Source: Wenyingzhuangia aestuarii
GTDB taxonomy: Bacteria; Bacteroidota; Bacteroidia; Flavobacteriales; Flavobacteriaceae
Reading direction: 5' to 3'
Assembly: GCF_011927765.1 (NCBI RefSeq)
Contig: NZ_JAATJG010000004.1
Span: forward strand, 62,001-126,000
Length of the DNA stretch: 64,000 bases
Shown piece by piece: positions 8,569 to 17,906 of the stretch. Below the pieces are notes generated by a model, which was not told where the DNA came from, did no database searches, and was given only the letters and a program-made list of their open reading frames with translations. The translations under genes were made by a program, and so were the position numbers. How positions within the stretch are numbered: position 1 is the first letter of the stretch; each line of letters begins with the position of its first letter.

Positions 8569-8588
8569 ATTTTTTATAAGAGTTTAGC

Positions 8589-9947
8589 TTAAGGTACTCT
8601 TACTGTTTCATGAATCCAACATTCAACAGTATAGCTATCTCCAGATTTTAATCCTAACTCATTGTTAAAGACTAGTTTTTTACTTGGTTGATTTGCTTTG
8701 TAAGATCTTGCTAAGTTTGCAGCATATACTCCAATACTTGGATCTACTCTACCCGCTTTTAAAGCATAGCTTTCTGCAACTACATAAGTCATACGTTTTT
8801 CAAACTCATCTCTACCACAACTGTTAGCTGCATCTGCATAAGATGTTGCTATTAATGTGTAAGCTCTACCTAAGTTAGGTTTTACAGCAATAGCTTTTTT
8901 GGCATAAGAAACAGCCTTTGCAGTTTGTCCTCTCTTTTTAAAGATATTTGCTACTTTATATAAGTTCTTCGCTTTTTTAGTAGGATCTGTTTCTTGAGAA
9001 ATAGCTTTTTCAAAAAACTCAATTGCTTTTACAGTTTCTCCTTTGTCCATTAAAATACCTGCATACAATACAGAAGCTTCTGGAGATGGGTTTACATCTT
9101 GGTACTGAGCTACTAATTCAGTATACAATGGATCTTGAGTACAATCTTTTTTAAACATACGGTTAATAGCTCTTGTTAACCATTGTACATCTGTTTTGTG
9201 AGATGGAAATTCTTCTTTGTATAAAGGAATTAAATATTCACAAGTAGAAATTTCTTCAATTTTCTTATCTAAAATTCCTTCTACCTGACCTAAAGCTTTA
9301 GAGTTTTGGCTACTTATTTTTAATTTTCTCTTTTCAGAAGAAATTAATGTTTGACCAGATTCTTCTTTAGCTTGTAACTCTTGTACAATTTCTAAATAAC
9401 CTTCAACCTTTTTATTCATTGCCTCTACAGTAACATCGTATGTGTTAAATACTAACTGTAAATTGTGATCTTTATTCTTTTCTACTACTGCATTAAAGAA
9501 ATAAATAATAGAACCTACTCCTAATTTTGTAGGATCAATTTTAAATGCTTGTTCGTAGTGGCTGTAAATTTCTTCTTTATCTCCTTCTGTATCTACTAAG
9601 AAATCTGCATAATCACTATGTGCTTTTGCAGGGTCTACATTTGGATAAAACTCAAAACGTTTGTTAAACATTTTTTTACCTAAGGCTACAATTGCTGGTT
9701 TTTGTTCTGGTGTAGCAGTTTTTAAAACCGTATTAATTAATCCACCTCCATACTTATATATGTTAGCTGTTAAATTAGCACAGTTATCTAAACTGTATTC
9801 TAAATTTTTTAATGCTGAATCGTAATTTTTTGTTTTAATATCCGTTTTTAACATGTTGTACTTCAAAGCACAATCATCTTGCGCTTGAGCAGTGAACATA
9901 AAAACCGAAAATAAGGCTGTAAATAATGTGATTAGTTTTGTTTTCAT
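8589..9947 (-). CDS. Secreted tetratricopeptide-repeat protein
   Basis: A 452-residue protein with a signal peptide (MKTKLITLFTALFSVFMFTAQAQ) and cleavage before DDCALKYN. The C-terminal half holds TPR units (for example ASVLYAGILMDKGETVKAIEFFEKAI and KAKNLYKVANIFKKRGQTAKAVSYAKKAI, then a third at PNLGRAYTLIATSYADA). TPR domains mediate protein contacts, so a periplasmic scaffold role is likely. It starts 11 bases after the barrel protein gene and ends in a terminator, making it the last gene of the coaX operon. The conserved linkage suggests an envelope role, but I know of no defined function. Confidence 0.8.
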   Translation of the reverse strand: MKTKLITLFTALFSVFMFTAQAQDDCALKYNMLKTDIKTKNYDSALKNLEYSLDNCANLTANIYKYGGGLINTVLKTATPEQKPAIVALGKKMFNKRFEFYPNVDPAKAHSDYADFLVDTEGDKEEIYSHYEQAFKIDPTKLGVGSIIYFFNAVVEKNKDHNLQLVFNTYDVTVEAMNKKVEGYLEIVQELQAKEESGQTLISSEKRKLKISSQNSKALGQVEGILDKKIEEISTCEYLIPLYKEEFPSHKTDVQWLTRAINRMFKKDCTQDPLYTELVAQYQDVNPSPEASVLYAGILMDKGETVKAIEFFEKAISQETDPTKKAKNLYKVANIFKKRGQTAKAVSYAKKAIAVKPNLGRAYTLIATSYADAANSCGRDEFEKRMTYVVAESYALKAGRVDPSIGVYAANLARSYKANQPSKKLVFNNELGLKSGDSYTVECWIHETVRVP

Positions 9948-9958
9948 TGTGATTATTG

Positions 9959-11221
9959 TTAGTCTATTACTCTTTTATTAAACCATTTATCTGAAAGTGA
10001 GAAATTAATTCCCACGTTAAAATACTCTTCTTGGTATTTGTTTTTATCTACATCTCCAATTTTACCAAGTTCAAATGATAGATTTAAATAAGAAACTCTT
10101 TTTCCTACAGGTAAACCAAACCCAAAAGACATGCCAAGATTTTTAACGCTGTTGTTATTTAGCACCAATCCTGTTGTTTCGTATTTAAAACCAGCTCTAT
10201 AAGCTACTCTATTAAAATAGTTTTTTAACGCATACTTTTCAGGAATTATGTATCCTCCAATACTAATTTTATTAGAAGCTTCGTAAGATGCTGTAATTTC
10301 TGATGAATTTGTTTGATTAAAAACCGCTCCTGTGTAAGACAATGCATCCTGATTTTCATAAGAAAGCCCTGCAAACCAACGATTACGTTGTCCCAATCCT
10401 AATCCTACTATAGATTTAAATGGATTCGTTTCTGTTCCACTAATACTTTTTTGTTGGCTATTATCTCCTATCTCAGAATATACATTTTCATCTGTTTGAA
10501 TAGCTTCGTAAAACTTTGAAGTTCCTGTTGCAGTAATATCATAAGCTAAAACACCGGTAGCACCAATGGTAGCTTCTAATTTTTCTGATAATGCATATTT
10601 ATATTCTAGTCCAATTTTAGCAGAAGTACCTGTTACATTATAAGTATTGTCAAAAACAGTAGATTGTTGTACTCCTTTAAAAGCTTGTTTTTTTTCTGTT
10701 CTTCCAAAATACTGATTGAATTGTGCTCCTACAGACAAACCTTTAAAGACTTTGTATCCTAATCCAAAATAAGCCTGATTAACACCTCCGCTTCCGTAGT
10801 TGTAAAAATCATCATTATCTATTTCAAAACCTACGGCAGAATGGGCTCTTAATCCTACTGCCACACCTCCTTTTGTTCCTAACGGAAATCCTAAAGATAG
10901 GTTTGCTAACGAAATAGCAGAACTATTATAAGTAGCATTTTCTGTTTCAACATTAGTTCCTAATGCATTCATAGAAAGTGAAAAAGAAGTTAATTGCAAA
11001 TTACTTAATAATGCTGGGTTTGTTATAGAAATTACTTCTTGAGTATTGTTATTTACTACTGATAAATCTCCTTGACCTTTTTCAGCAGTAGTAGCTTGGG
11101 AAAAAGGAGTTCCTAAACCATAATTAGACAACAAAGAAGAAACCTGCTGCTCTTGTGCGTAAACACTAGAAATAAAAACTGATACTATAAATATTAAGAC
11201 ACTATTTTTTCTTTGCTTCAT
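9959..11221 (-). CDS. Outer membrane beta-barrel protein, FadL/PorV-like, function unknown
   Basis: A 420-residue protein with a signal peptide (MKQRKNSVLIFIVSVFISSVYAQ) and a series of alternating-hydrophobicity strands with glycine-rich turns (LSLGFPLGTKGGVAVGLRA, GLGLGQRNRWFAGLSYENQD, GMSFGFGLPVGKRVSYLNLS), as expected for an outer membrane barrel. The start overlaps the end of coaX by 20 bases and the TPR gene follows 11 bases later, so all three are likely one transcript. The cargo or role is not visible in the sequence. Bacteroidota often have this barrel beside coaX, which argues for a general envelope function. Confidence 0.75.
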   Translation of the reverse strand: MKQRKNSVLIFIVSVFISSVYAQEQQVSSLLSNYGLGTPFSQATTAEKGQGDLSVVNNNTQEVISITNPALLSNLQLTSFSLSMNALGTNVETENATYNSSAISLANLSLGFPLGTKGGVAVGLRAHSAVGFEIDNDDFYNYGSGGVNQAYFGLGYKVFKGLSVGAQFNQYFGRTEKKQAFKGVQQSTVFDNTYNVTGTSAKIGLEYKYALSEKLEATIGATGVLAYDITATGTSKFYEAIQTDENVYSEIGDNSQQKSISGTETNPFKSIVGLGLGQRNRWFAGLSYENQDALSYTGAVFNQTNSSEITASYEASNKISIGGYIIPEKYALKNYFNRVAYRAGFKYETTGLVLNNNSVKNLGMSFGFGLPVGKRVSYLNLSFELGKIGDVDKNKYQEEYFNVGINFSLSDKWFNKRVID

Positions 11222-11945
11222 CTGTACTTTGATATGTTAGAACCTCATTTAATCCTTCTAACAGAAAATTCGGGTTGACAAATATGCTATTTTTTAATTG
11301 CTTACACAAGAATTTAGCATCACCTCCTGTTAATATTATATTAACAATCCCGTATTTTTGTTCATAAGAGTTAATCATGCCTGCTATCTCAAACATTGTA
11401 CCATTCAAAACCCCACTATACATAGAGGCTTCTGTTGTTTCTCCTTCTAAAGAAACAAACTCCTCTTTTACAGACAATTGAGGGAGTTTTTGAGTAAACA
11501 GATGCATACTTTTAAACTTCATTTCTATACCTGGAGAAATTGCACCACCTAGGTAGCATCCATTTTCATTTATAAAATCATAAGTAATGCAAGTTCCCGC
11601 ATCAATTACTAAACAATTCTGATTTGGATACTTTATATAGGCTCCTGTAGTTAATGCAATTCTATCAACTCCTAAAGTTTTAGGTGTTTTGTACAAGTTT
11701 TTAAAAGGAATTGGAGTGGTATGAGAAAGGATTATCTTGTTTTTAATAGGTAAAGAATTAAAAATCTCTAAAATTTTATCAGTAACCGAAGAAACGATTG
11801 CTCCTTTAAAAGCGTATTTTGTAATTAATTCTTGAATTACTTTTTCACAAGAATCAAAATTAACCTGCTCTAAATCAAGCATCTTATTTCCATCAAAAAC
11901 AGCAAGTTTTATTCTGGTATTTCCTTCATCAATAATTAAATTCAT
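11202..11945 (-). CDS. coaX: Type III pantothenate kinase
   Basis: Phosphorylates pantothenate in the first step of coenzyme A synthesis, in the cytoplasm. The protein of 247 residues shows the type III signature: N-terminal phosphate loop (MNLIIDEGNTRIKLAVF), GVDRIALTTGAYIKYP, the catalytic region VIDAGTCITYDF, GGAISPGIEMK and a late ILTGGDAKFL. I chose the ATG at 11943-11945 because the conserved fold begins there; the ATG at 11957 adds only MNLP. It heads the operon with the barrel and TPR genes, and a TATATTTG element lies on its promoter side. Confidence 0.95.
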   Translation of the reverse strand: MNLIIDEGNTRIKLAVFDGNKMLDLEQVNFDSCEKVIQELITKYAFKGAIVSSVTDKILEIFNSLPIKNKIILSHTTPIPFKNLYKTPKTLGVDRIALTTGAYIKYPNQNCLVIDAGTCITYDFINENGCYLGGAISPGIEMKFKSMHLFTQKLPQLSVKEEFVSLEGETTEASMYSGVLNGTMFEIAGMINSYEQKYGIVNIILTGGDAKFLCKQLKNSIFVNPNFLLEGLNEVLTYQSTDEAKKK

Positions 11946-11964
11946 AGGTAGATTCATTTCAATT

Positions 11965-11972
11965 CAAATATA
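11965..11972 (-). promoter_or_regulatory. coaX: Probable coaX promoter -7 element
   Basis: Minus-strand TATATTTG matches TAnnTTTG and lies 19 bases before the coaX start. A TTTG exists upstream (11988-11991) but the 15-base spacer is short, so the -33 box is uncertain. Confidence 0.5.
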
Positions 11973-11994
11973 AGAACATTTTTTCTTCAAAAAG

Positions 11995-12025
11995 TTTGCA
12001 AAACTTTAAAAAGGTACTATATTTG
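11995..12025 (+). promoter_or_regulatory. Bacteroidota-type promoter of tRNA-Phe
   Basis: TTTG at 11995-11998, a 19-base spacer and TATATTTG at 12018-12025 match the TTTG / TAnnTTTG promoter pattern of Bacteroidota. The tRNA begins 19 bases after the last base of the element. Confidence 0.85.
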
Positions 12026-12044
12026 CAACCGCTAAGTTAAGCAT

Positions 12045-12117
12045 GGTGCCTTAGCTCAGTTGGTAGAGCAAAGGACTGAAAATCCTTGTGTCCCTGGTTC
12101 GATTCCTGGAGGCACCA
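12045..12117 (+). tRNA. tRNA-Phe (GAA)
   Basis: A 73-base cloverleaf. The acceptor stem is GGTGCCT paired with AGGCACC, the D-arm contains TAGCTCAGTTGGTAGAGCA, the anticodon stem-loop AAGGACTGAAAATCCTT carries the GAA anticodon in a CTGAAAA loop, and the T-arm contains GGTTCGATTCC. The discriminator is A. The following bases CAA show that the full CCA end is not encoded. Its own promoter and terminator flank it, so it is a single-gene unit. Confidence 0.97.
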
Positions 12118-12121
12118 CAAC

Positions 12122-12153
12122 AAAAACCACAACTTAATTGTTGTGGTTTTTTT
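12122..12153. terminator. Terminator between tRNA-Phe and the AraC gene
   Basis: AAAAACCACAA and TTGTGGTTTTT form a stem of about 11-12 bp flanked by A- and T-runs. It can serve the tRNA on the plus strand and the convergent AraC-type gene on the minus strand. Confidence 0.85.
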
Positions 12154-12177
12154 GTTTTATAATACTTCTAAGAAAAA

Positions 12178-13038
12178 CTAAACTCCCGCTACTTTATCAT
12201 AATTTGTTTTAAACTCTTTTGGAGACATATTGTGTTTCTTTTTAAAAGCTCTGTTAAAACTTGATAAAGAATTAAAACCAGCAGCGTAAGAAATTTCACT
12301 AATAGGCATATTTGTTTCTGTTAGTAATTTTGTAACCACTCCCAACCTATAATCTAAAAGGTAGCTTGTAAAACTTTGATTGGTTCTTTTCTTAAAATAA
12401 TGACTAAATGCAGATTCTGACATGTTTACCATTTCTGCAATTTTAGGCATTCTTATGTTTTTTTGATAATGCTCTTTAATATAGCTCATTACCAAAGAAA
12501 TACGTCTACTTTCTCTTTGCTGACTATAATCTACACTTGCAGAACTACTCAATATTTTTTTATCTTCGGATGTTGACAGTATATGCAATATTTCTAAAAA
12601 AGTTAAAAAAGATTTAAAGTCTTTATTATGTTCTATCGTGTTTAATAAATCTAACACTCTTTGTTTGGTTGGATTCGAAAAAGTAATACCTCGTTTAGAA
12701 AGTTCTAATAATTTTTTAACCTCTTTAGATACGGAGTAGCTCATTATTTTAGAATACAAAAAATGCTCCTGAAACTGTATAGTTGTTACTCGAGCATTAC
12801 TTATAATAGCATCAGAAGTCCAGAAATGTTTTAATTCAGGACCTAAAAGTGTTAAATCCACCCCTTCACATAATTCTACAGAATCTCCTACCGTTCTTTT
12901 CCCTTTAAAGTTTTCTATCAAATTTAACTCATATTCGTTATGAAAATGCAATGGATAATCAAATAACGCATTATCGTGTTTTAGAATTACAAATGGGTCA
13001 TCTGACTTTATTGGGGTAATTTCTTTGATTGATTTCAT
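12178..13038 (-). CDS. AraC-family regulator of the adjacent glycan locus
   Basis: A 286-residue one-component regulator. The N-terminal half is a cupin-type sensor (DYPLHFHNEYELNLIENFKG), and the C-terminal about 100 residues are a double helix-turn-helix (MPKIAEMVNMSESAFSHYFKK, ISEISYAAGFNSLSSFNRAFKK). It is cytoplasmic, with no membrane or sensor kinase part, so it likely binds an imported sugar. It is divergently placed 233 bases from susC, which strongly suggests it controls the locus. This differs from the hybrid two-component or ECF-sigma regulators that many Bacteroidota glycan loci use. The inducing ligand is unknown; a mannoside is a guess from the enzymes nearby. Confidence 0.87.
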   Translation of the reverse strand: MKSIKEITPIKSDDPFVILKHDNALFDYPLHFHNEYELNLIENFKGKRTVGDSVELCEGVDLTLLGPELKHFWTSDAIISNARVTTIQFQEHFLYSKIMSYSVSKEVKKLLELSKRGITFSNPTKQRVLDLLNTIEHNKDFKSFLTFLEILHILSTSEDKKILSSSASVDYSQQRESRRISLVMSYIKEHYQKNIRMPKIAEMVNMSESAFSHYFKKRTNQSFTSYLLDYRLGVVTKLLTETNMPISEISYAAGFNSLSSFNRAFKKKHNMSPKEFKTNYDKVAGV

Positions 13039-13234
13039 CTAAAAAAAACAGTTATACAATTAATAAACAATCAGTTACATACTTTAAATCAATTTCTCTA
13101 AAATTAAATCATAATGACAACAAAGAGATCTATTGATTAAATTATTCATCAATATTAAATAAAAAAAATACAAATAGCTCAAAAAACGCACAGTATTCAG
13201 CATTATTTTACCAAAAAACCCTTAACTATATATC

Positions 13235-13242
13235 TAATTTTG
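13235..13242 (+). promoter_or_regulatory. Probable -7 element of the susC operon promoter
   Basis: TAATTTTG matches TAnnTTTG and lies 29 bases before the susC ATG, leaving a short leader of about 20-25 bases. No clear TTTG box sits at the expected upstream distance, consistent with a promoter that needs the AraC-type activator. Confidence 0.55.
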
Positions 13243-13271
13243 ACTCACTATTAACTCATAAACTATAATCA

Positions 13272-16200
13272 ATGTATATAAAGAACCCAAAATGGCTTTT
13301 ATCCGCCTTTTTATTTATGCTATGCATTAGTGCTATAAATGCTCAAACAACCGTTCGTGGTGTAGTATCCGATGAAAACAATCAATTACTACCTATTGTT
13401 AATGTTTTAGAAATAGGTACTAATAACGGAGCTACTACAGATTTTGATGGGAATTTTGAAATTAAAGTAACCAACAAAAATGCAGTTCTTGAATTTTCTT
13501 TTATTGGTTACAAAACACAAACAGTTGTGGTTGGAGATCAAGAAAATTTAAACGTTATATTAACGGAAGATGTTTCTCAACTAGAAGAAGTTGTTATTGT
13601 AGGATATGGATCTGTTAAAAAGAGCGACTTAACAGGATCTGTTTCTTCTGTAGACATGAAAAATCTACCCTCAAAGCCCGCAAATTCTATAGATGGTTTG
13701 TTACAAGGTCAAGTAGCAGGTGTACAAGTAACCTCATCTTCTGATGATCCTGGTGCAGGGGCAACTATAAGAATTAGAGGAGGTAGTTCTCTTAATGGTG
13801 GTAACGATCCTCTAGTGGTGGTTGATGGATTTCCTATTGGATATGCAGGTGATTTAAAGCAAATTTCACCTCAAGACATTGCTTCTATGGAAGTTTTAAA
13901 AGATGCTTCTGCTTCTGCAATCTACGGATCTCGTGGAGCTAACGGAGTAATAATGATTACTACCAAAAAAGGAAGTAAGCACAAAACAGAAATTAGCGTT
14001 TCACAACAAACCACATTTTCAGAATTTACTTCTGAATTAAACTTATGGAGAGATCCTGTATTAATGGCTCAAATAAGTAACGAAAGCCGTATAAATGGTG
14101 GTTTTACTCCTCTTTACATTGGTGCTAATGATCCTAACGGAGTTTATTACCCATCAGTAACAGAATTAAGAAACGGAACTTGGACTACTAATACTAAATG
14201 GGATGATATTGTGTTTAGAGCCCCAATATCTAACAATACCAACGTAGCTATTAGAAATCAAACCGATAAAACTCAGTTTAGCTTAAGTACTACCTATTTT
14301 ACAAATCAAGGTGTGTATATAGAAGATGACTACAAAAAACTAAACATCAACTTAAACGTAGTTCATAAAATCTACAACGACAAAGCAACCGTAGGAACCA
14401 ATGTTATCTATTCTAAAGGAAACAAAAACAACAACGGTGGCTTGGCTTATTGGCGTAACCCTATTTTTCCTGTGTATAATGGAACTGATGATTATTATTT
14501 AATAGGAAATCAAGATTATAGTCATCCTATAGCCTTAACAGAGAAAAGAAGTAATCAAAATAATTTTAAAGACTTTATAGGTTCTGCTTTTATAGACGTG
14601 CAATTACTTCCTTCTTTAAAATTAAAAACACAATTAAACCACAAATTTGGATCTTCTATAACAGATTACTACAATCCTAAAATATATACAGAAGACGGAA
14701 ACTTTAACAATGGATCTGGAGGAATTAACAACTGGGAAAGTAGTGAAACTGTAGCTGAATCTTTTTTAACTTTTAGCAAAACATATAACGATATACATGA
14801 CTTTAGTGCCATGGGTGGTTTTTCATACCAATACTACCAAAGTCGTTCATCAGATTTAAAAGCCTATGATTTTTTAAACGAATCTTTAGGTAACGGAAAT
14901 CTTTCTGCAGGAAACCCTGATCAGCAATCTGTTGCCAATAGTTTTACAGAAACTGTAATGTACTCTGGTTTAGGTCGTTTAAATTATACTTATAAAAGTA
15001 AATACCTAGCTACTTTTACCATGCGTGCAGATGGTTCTTCTAAATTTGGAGCTAATAATAGATGGGCTTATTTCCCTTCTGGAGCTTTAGGATGGAAAAT
15101 GCATCAAGAAGAGTTTATTAAAGAATTAGACATTTTTAATGAACTAAAATTAAGATCTAGTTATGGTATTTCTGGAAATCAAGGTATTTCTCCTTATTTA
15201 ATTAATAGCAGATACGGACAAGATCAATACTATGTAAACGGTCGTTTTCAAACAACTATTGGTCCAGGATATGTAATTGGACAAGATGCACAAAGCGGTA
15301 AAAAATCATGGGGAGGTATTCCTAATCCAGATTTAAAATGGGAAACAACCTCGCAATTTAACATCGGTGCCGATTTTGCTTTCTTTAATCGTGCTTTAAA
15401 AGTAACCTTTGATTACTACAACAAATACACTACAGATTTACTTAGAGAACGTTTACTTTCTCCCTCTTCTTCTTATGATAGAATGTGGGTAAATGATGGA
15501 GAAATTGAAAATCAAGGAGTAGAATTAACTATTGATGCAAACATTATTAATAAAACAGATTGGGGAATTAGCGGAACTCTAATGCTATCTAAAAACAAAA
15601 ACAAAGTAGTTAGCCTTGGAAACGCAGTTTCTTCTGGATTAAATACCGATGCATTAACTGGAATGAAATATGAGTTTTCTGGAAGTCAAGTAGAAGCTTT
15701 TAGAGCAGTACCTAACATTTTAGCTGTAGGACAACCTATCAACGTATTTTATGGGTACAAAGTAGATGGTATTATTCAATCTAATGCCGAAGGATTGGCT
15801 GCAGGTTTAACTGGAGATTTAGCACAACCTGGAGAATTTAAATATGTAGATTTAAATGAAGATGGTGTTATAGACCAAGATGACCGTACTATTATTGGAA
15901 ATCCTAATCCTGATTTTATTGCTAGTTTAAATCTACAAGGTCGTTACAAAAAGTTTGACATCTCACTATTCTTTAACGGTAGTTTTGGACAAGACATTTT
16001 TAACACCAAAGCTTTTGGAGAACCAAGCAATCAACCTCTACGTTGGACTCAAGACAACACTACAAACAATTATCCTAGCTTAAGAGATGGACGTAATTTA
16101 AGCATGTCTGATTGGTTTATAGAAAACGGAAGCTTTTTACGTCTTCAAAACCTTTCTGTAGGATACAAACTAGATAACTTAAGTACATCTGGAATTACCA

Positions 16201-16346
16201 ATGGTAGAGTATTTATTAACGGAACAAACTTATTTACCCTTACTAATTTTAAAGGTTATGATCCAGAAGTAGGAACTGATGGAATTTACTGGGGAGGATA
16301 TCCTAAATTAAGAAATTGGACCATAGGTGTAGAACTAACCTTTTAA
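13272..16346 (+). CDS. SusC-type TonB-dependent outer membrane transporter
   Basis: A 1024-residue outer membrane importer of oligosaccharides, powered by TonB. Order of parts: signal peptide (about 1-24, ending AINAQ), a carboxypeptidase-like regulatory domain (TVRGVVSDENNQLLPIVNV to about residue 100), the SusC box EEVVIVGYGSVKKSDLTGSV, the plug domain (IRIRGGSSLNGGNDPLVVVDG, ASAIYGSRGANGVIMITTKKG), and a 22-strand barrel ending with TIGVELTF, an aromatic C-terminal residue typical of barrels. The first gene of the operon, directly followed by susD. Imported substrate is inferred from the enzymes to be a mannose-containing oligosaccharide. Confidence 0.96.
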   Translation: MYIKNPKWLLSAFLFMLCISAINAQTTVRGVVSDENNQLLPIVNVLEIGTNNGATTDFDGNFEIKVTNKNAVLEFSFIGYKTQTVVVGDQENLNVILTEDVSQLEEVVIVGYGSVKKSDLTGSVSSVDMKNLPSKPANSIDGLLQGQVAGVQVTSSSDDPGAGATIRIRGGSSLNGGNDPLVVVDGFPIGYAGDLKQISPQDIASMEVLKDASASAIYGSRGANGVIMITTKKGSKHKTEISVSQQTTFSEFTSELNLWRDPVLMAQISNESRINGGFTPLYIGANDPNGVYYPSVTELRNGTWTTNTKWDDIVFRAPISNNTNVAIRNQTDKTQFSLSTTYFTNQGVYIEDDYKKLNINLNVVHKIYNDKATVGTNVIYSKGNKNNNGGLAYWRNPIFPVYNGTDDYYLIGNQDYSHPIALTEKRSNQNNFKDFIGSAFIDVQLLPSLKLKTQLNHKFGSSITDYYNPKIYTEDGNFNNGSGGINNWESSETVAESFLTFSKTYNDIHDFSAMGGFSYQYYQSRSSDLKAYDFLNESLGNGNLSAGNPDQQSVANSFTETVMYSGLGRLNYTYKSKYLATFTMRADGSSKFGANNRWAYFPSGALGWKMHQEEFIKELDIFNELKLRSSYGISGNQGISPYLINSRYGQDQYYVNGRFQTTIGPGYVIGQDAQSGKKSWGGIPNPDLKWETTSQFNIGADFAFFNRALKVTFDYYNKYTTDLLRERLLSPSSSYDRMWVNDGEIENQGVELTIDANIINKTDWGISGTLMLSKNKNKVVSLGNAVSSGLNTDALTGMKYEFSGSQVEAFRAVPNILAVGQPINVFYGYKVDGIIQSNAEGLAAGLTGDLAQPGEFKYVDLNEDGVIDQDDRTIIGNPNPDFIASLNLQGRYKKFDISLFFNGSFGQDIFNTKAFGEPSNQPLRWTQDNTTNNYPSLRDGRNLSMSDWFIENGSFLRLQNLSVGYKLDNLSTSGITNGRVFINGTNLFTLTNFKGYDPEVGTDGIYWGGYPKLRNWTIGVELTF

Positions 16347-16396
16347 TTCTAAACATGATGAAAAACACATTAACAATACGAAAAGAATTGAAAAAA

Positions 16397-17896
16397 ATGA
16401 ATATTAAAAAAATAATATTAGGAATTACACTGGCTATAGGAATTGTTTCTTGTGAGAGTTTAGATGTAGAACCAAAAGGTTTTTATTCTGATCAAAACTT
16501 TTACAAAACTGTAGACGATGCAGAAGCAGCAACGCTATATGCATATGATGCCCTTACCTTAGTAAGTTACGCACCGGTAACCTTTTATTTAACAGAGCTA
16601 GCCACAGACAACTGTTCTGTAAAACCTGATGAAGGTGCAGATGCTCAAGCTTTTGTAAATTGGGAAGTAAGCTCACAAAACGAATTGTTAACTCAGTTTT
16701 ATAGATCTATATACATTGCTATTAACCGTGCCAATGCTGTTATAGAAAACATACCAGGCAAAGGCTTTAATCAAGAAGATGAAAGAAGATTAATGGGAGA
16801 AGCTTTGTTCTTAAGAGCCTTTAATCACTTTAATGCCGTAAAAGCTTTTGGCTTGGCTCCTATTCAAAAATCTTTAATTGATGAACTAAACGAAACAACA
16901 GCTTCGTTACCCAACGACATGCAAGAAATGTATGCATTCATTATAGAAGATCTTACAACTGCTATTGATTATTTAGAAATTAATAGAGTTACAGGTAGAG
17001 CAGATAAAGTGGCTGCACAAGCACTTTTGTCTAAAGTCTATTTATTTGCAGCCTCTGCTAAAGAAAGTGGGGTTCCTAAGTACAATGCGCTTACAGAAAG
17101 TGTAGACAACTTATACGCTAAAGCTGCAGAATATTCTGGATATGTTTTAAATAATCAAGGAGAATATGCACACGACACCAATATTCAGAACATCTATAAT
17201 TCAGAAATGCCAAATGGTCCAGAACACATCTTTATTTTATCCCTAGATCGTACAGGAACTCAAGAAGGTGATTATTCTAAACTTTCAAAATATTTTATTC
17301 CTTATATCAGTGGAGCAAATGTCTATTTAAAAAACACTGACGATAGTTTTTCAAAAACTCATGATGGATGGAGCGTATTTCAAACAAATGATGATTTATA
17401 CAATTCTTACGAACCTACAGACAAACGTCGTACTGAATTAATTGTTTCAGAAGTGTTTAATGAAGCTGGTACTTCTATTGGAACCGTAGCAGATGAAACC
17501 ATTATTTATCCGTTTACTAGAAAATATGTAGACCCTAATTTTGAAGGAGACAAAACAAGTACAAGACCCTATTTAATTCGTTATTCAGACATTCAATTAG
17601 TGTATGCAGAAGCTACTGCCAATACAGATGGATTGATACAATACAATCAAATTAGAAACAGAGCTGGTATTGATGAATTAGCAGATTTAGGAGGTTTATC
17701 TAAAGCCGATTTTAGAGACTTGGTAGTTCAAGAACGTCAGAGAGAATTAGCTTTTGAAGGAGACCGTCTTTGGGATTTAAGACGTAAAAATATTGTACAA
17801 GCTAATGTTACAGAGGCAGCAGGATTGTCTCCAGAAGCAGTTGCTTTTTTCCCAATTCCTCAGCGTGAAATAGATTTAAATCCAAACATCAATTAA
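16397..17896 (+). CDS. SusD-type surface glycan-binding lipoprotein
   Basis: The lid partner of the SusC transporter, about 499 residues. I chose the ATG at 16397 because MNIKKIILGITLAIGIVSC then gives a proper lipoprotein signal with the lipid Cys at 19; ATGs at 16355 and 16358 would put 13-14 polar residues in front, and a still longer frame overlaps susC. After the cysteine comes ESLDVEPKGF, acidic as in surface-export signals. SusD/RagB hallmarks include the N-terminal FYKTVDDAEAATLYAYDAL, TPR-like helices (RRLMGEALFLRAFNHFNAVKAFG) and the C-terminal RDLVVQERQRELAFEGDRLWDLRR with FFPIPQREIDLNPN. Confidence 0.95.
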   Translation: MNIKKIILGITLAIGIVSCESLDVEPKGFYSDQNFYKTVDDAEAATLYAYDALTLVSYAPVTFYLTELATDNCSVKPDEGADAQAFVNWEVSSQNELLTQFYRSIYIAINRANAVIENIPGKGFNQEDERRLMGEALFLRAFNHFNAVKAFGLAPIQKSLIDELNETTASLPNDMQEMYAFIIEDLTTAIDYLEINRVTGRADKVAAQALLSKVYLFAASAKESGVPKYNALTESVDNLYAKAAEYSGYVLNNQGEYAHDTNIQNIYNSEMPNGPEHIFILSLDRTGTQEGDYSKLSKYFIPYISGANVYLKNTDDSFSKTHDGWSVFQTNDDLYNSYEPTDKRRTELIVSEVFNEAGTSIGTVADETIIYPFTRKYVDPNFEGDKTSTRPYLIRYSDIQLVYAEATANTDGLIQYNQIRNRAGIDELADLGGLSKADFRDLVVQERQRELAFEGDRLWDLRRKNIVQANVTEAAGLSPEAVAFFPIPQREIDLNPNIN

Positions 17897-17906
17897 ACCT
17901 AAAAAA

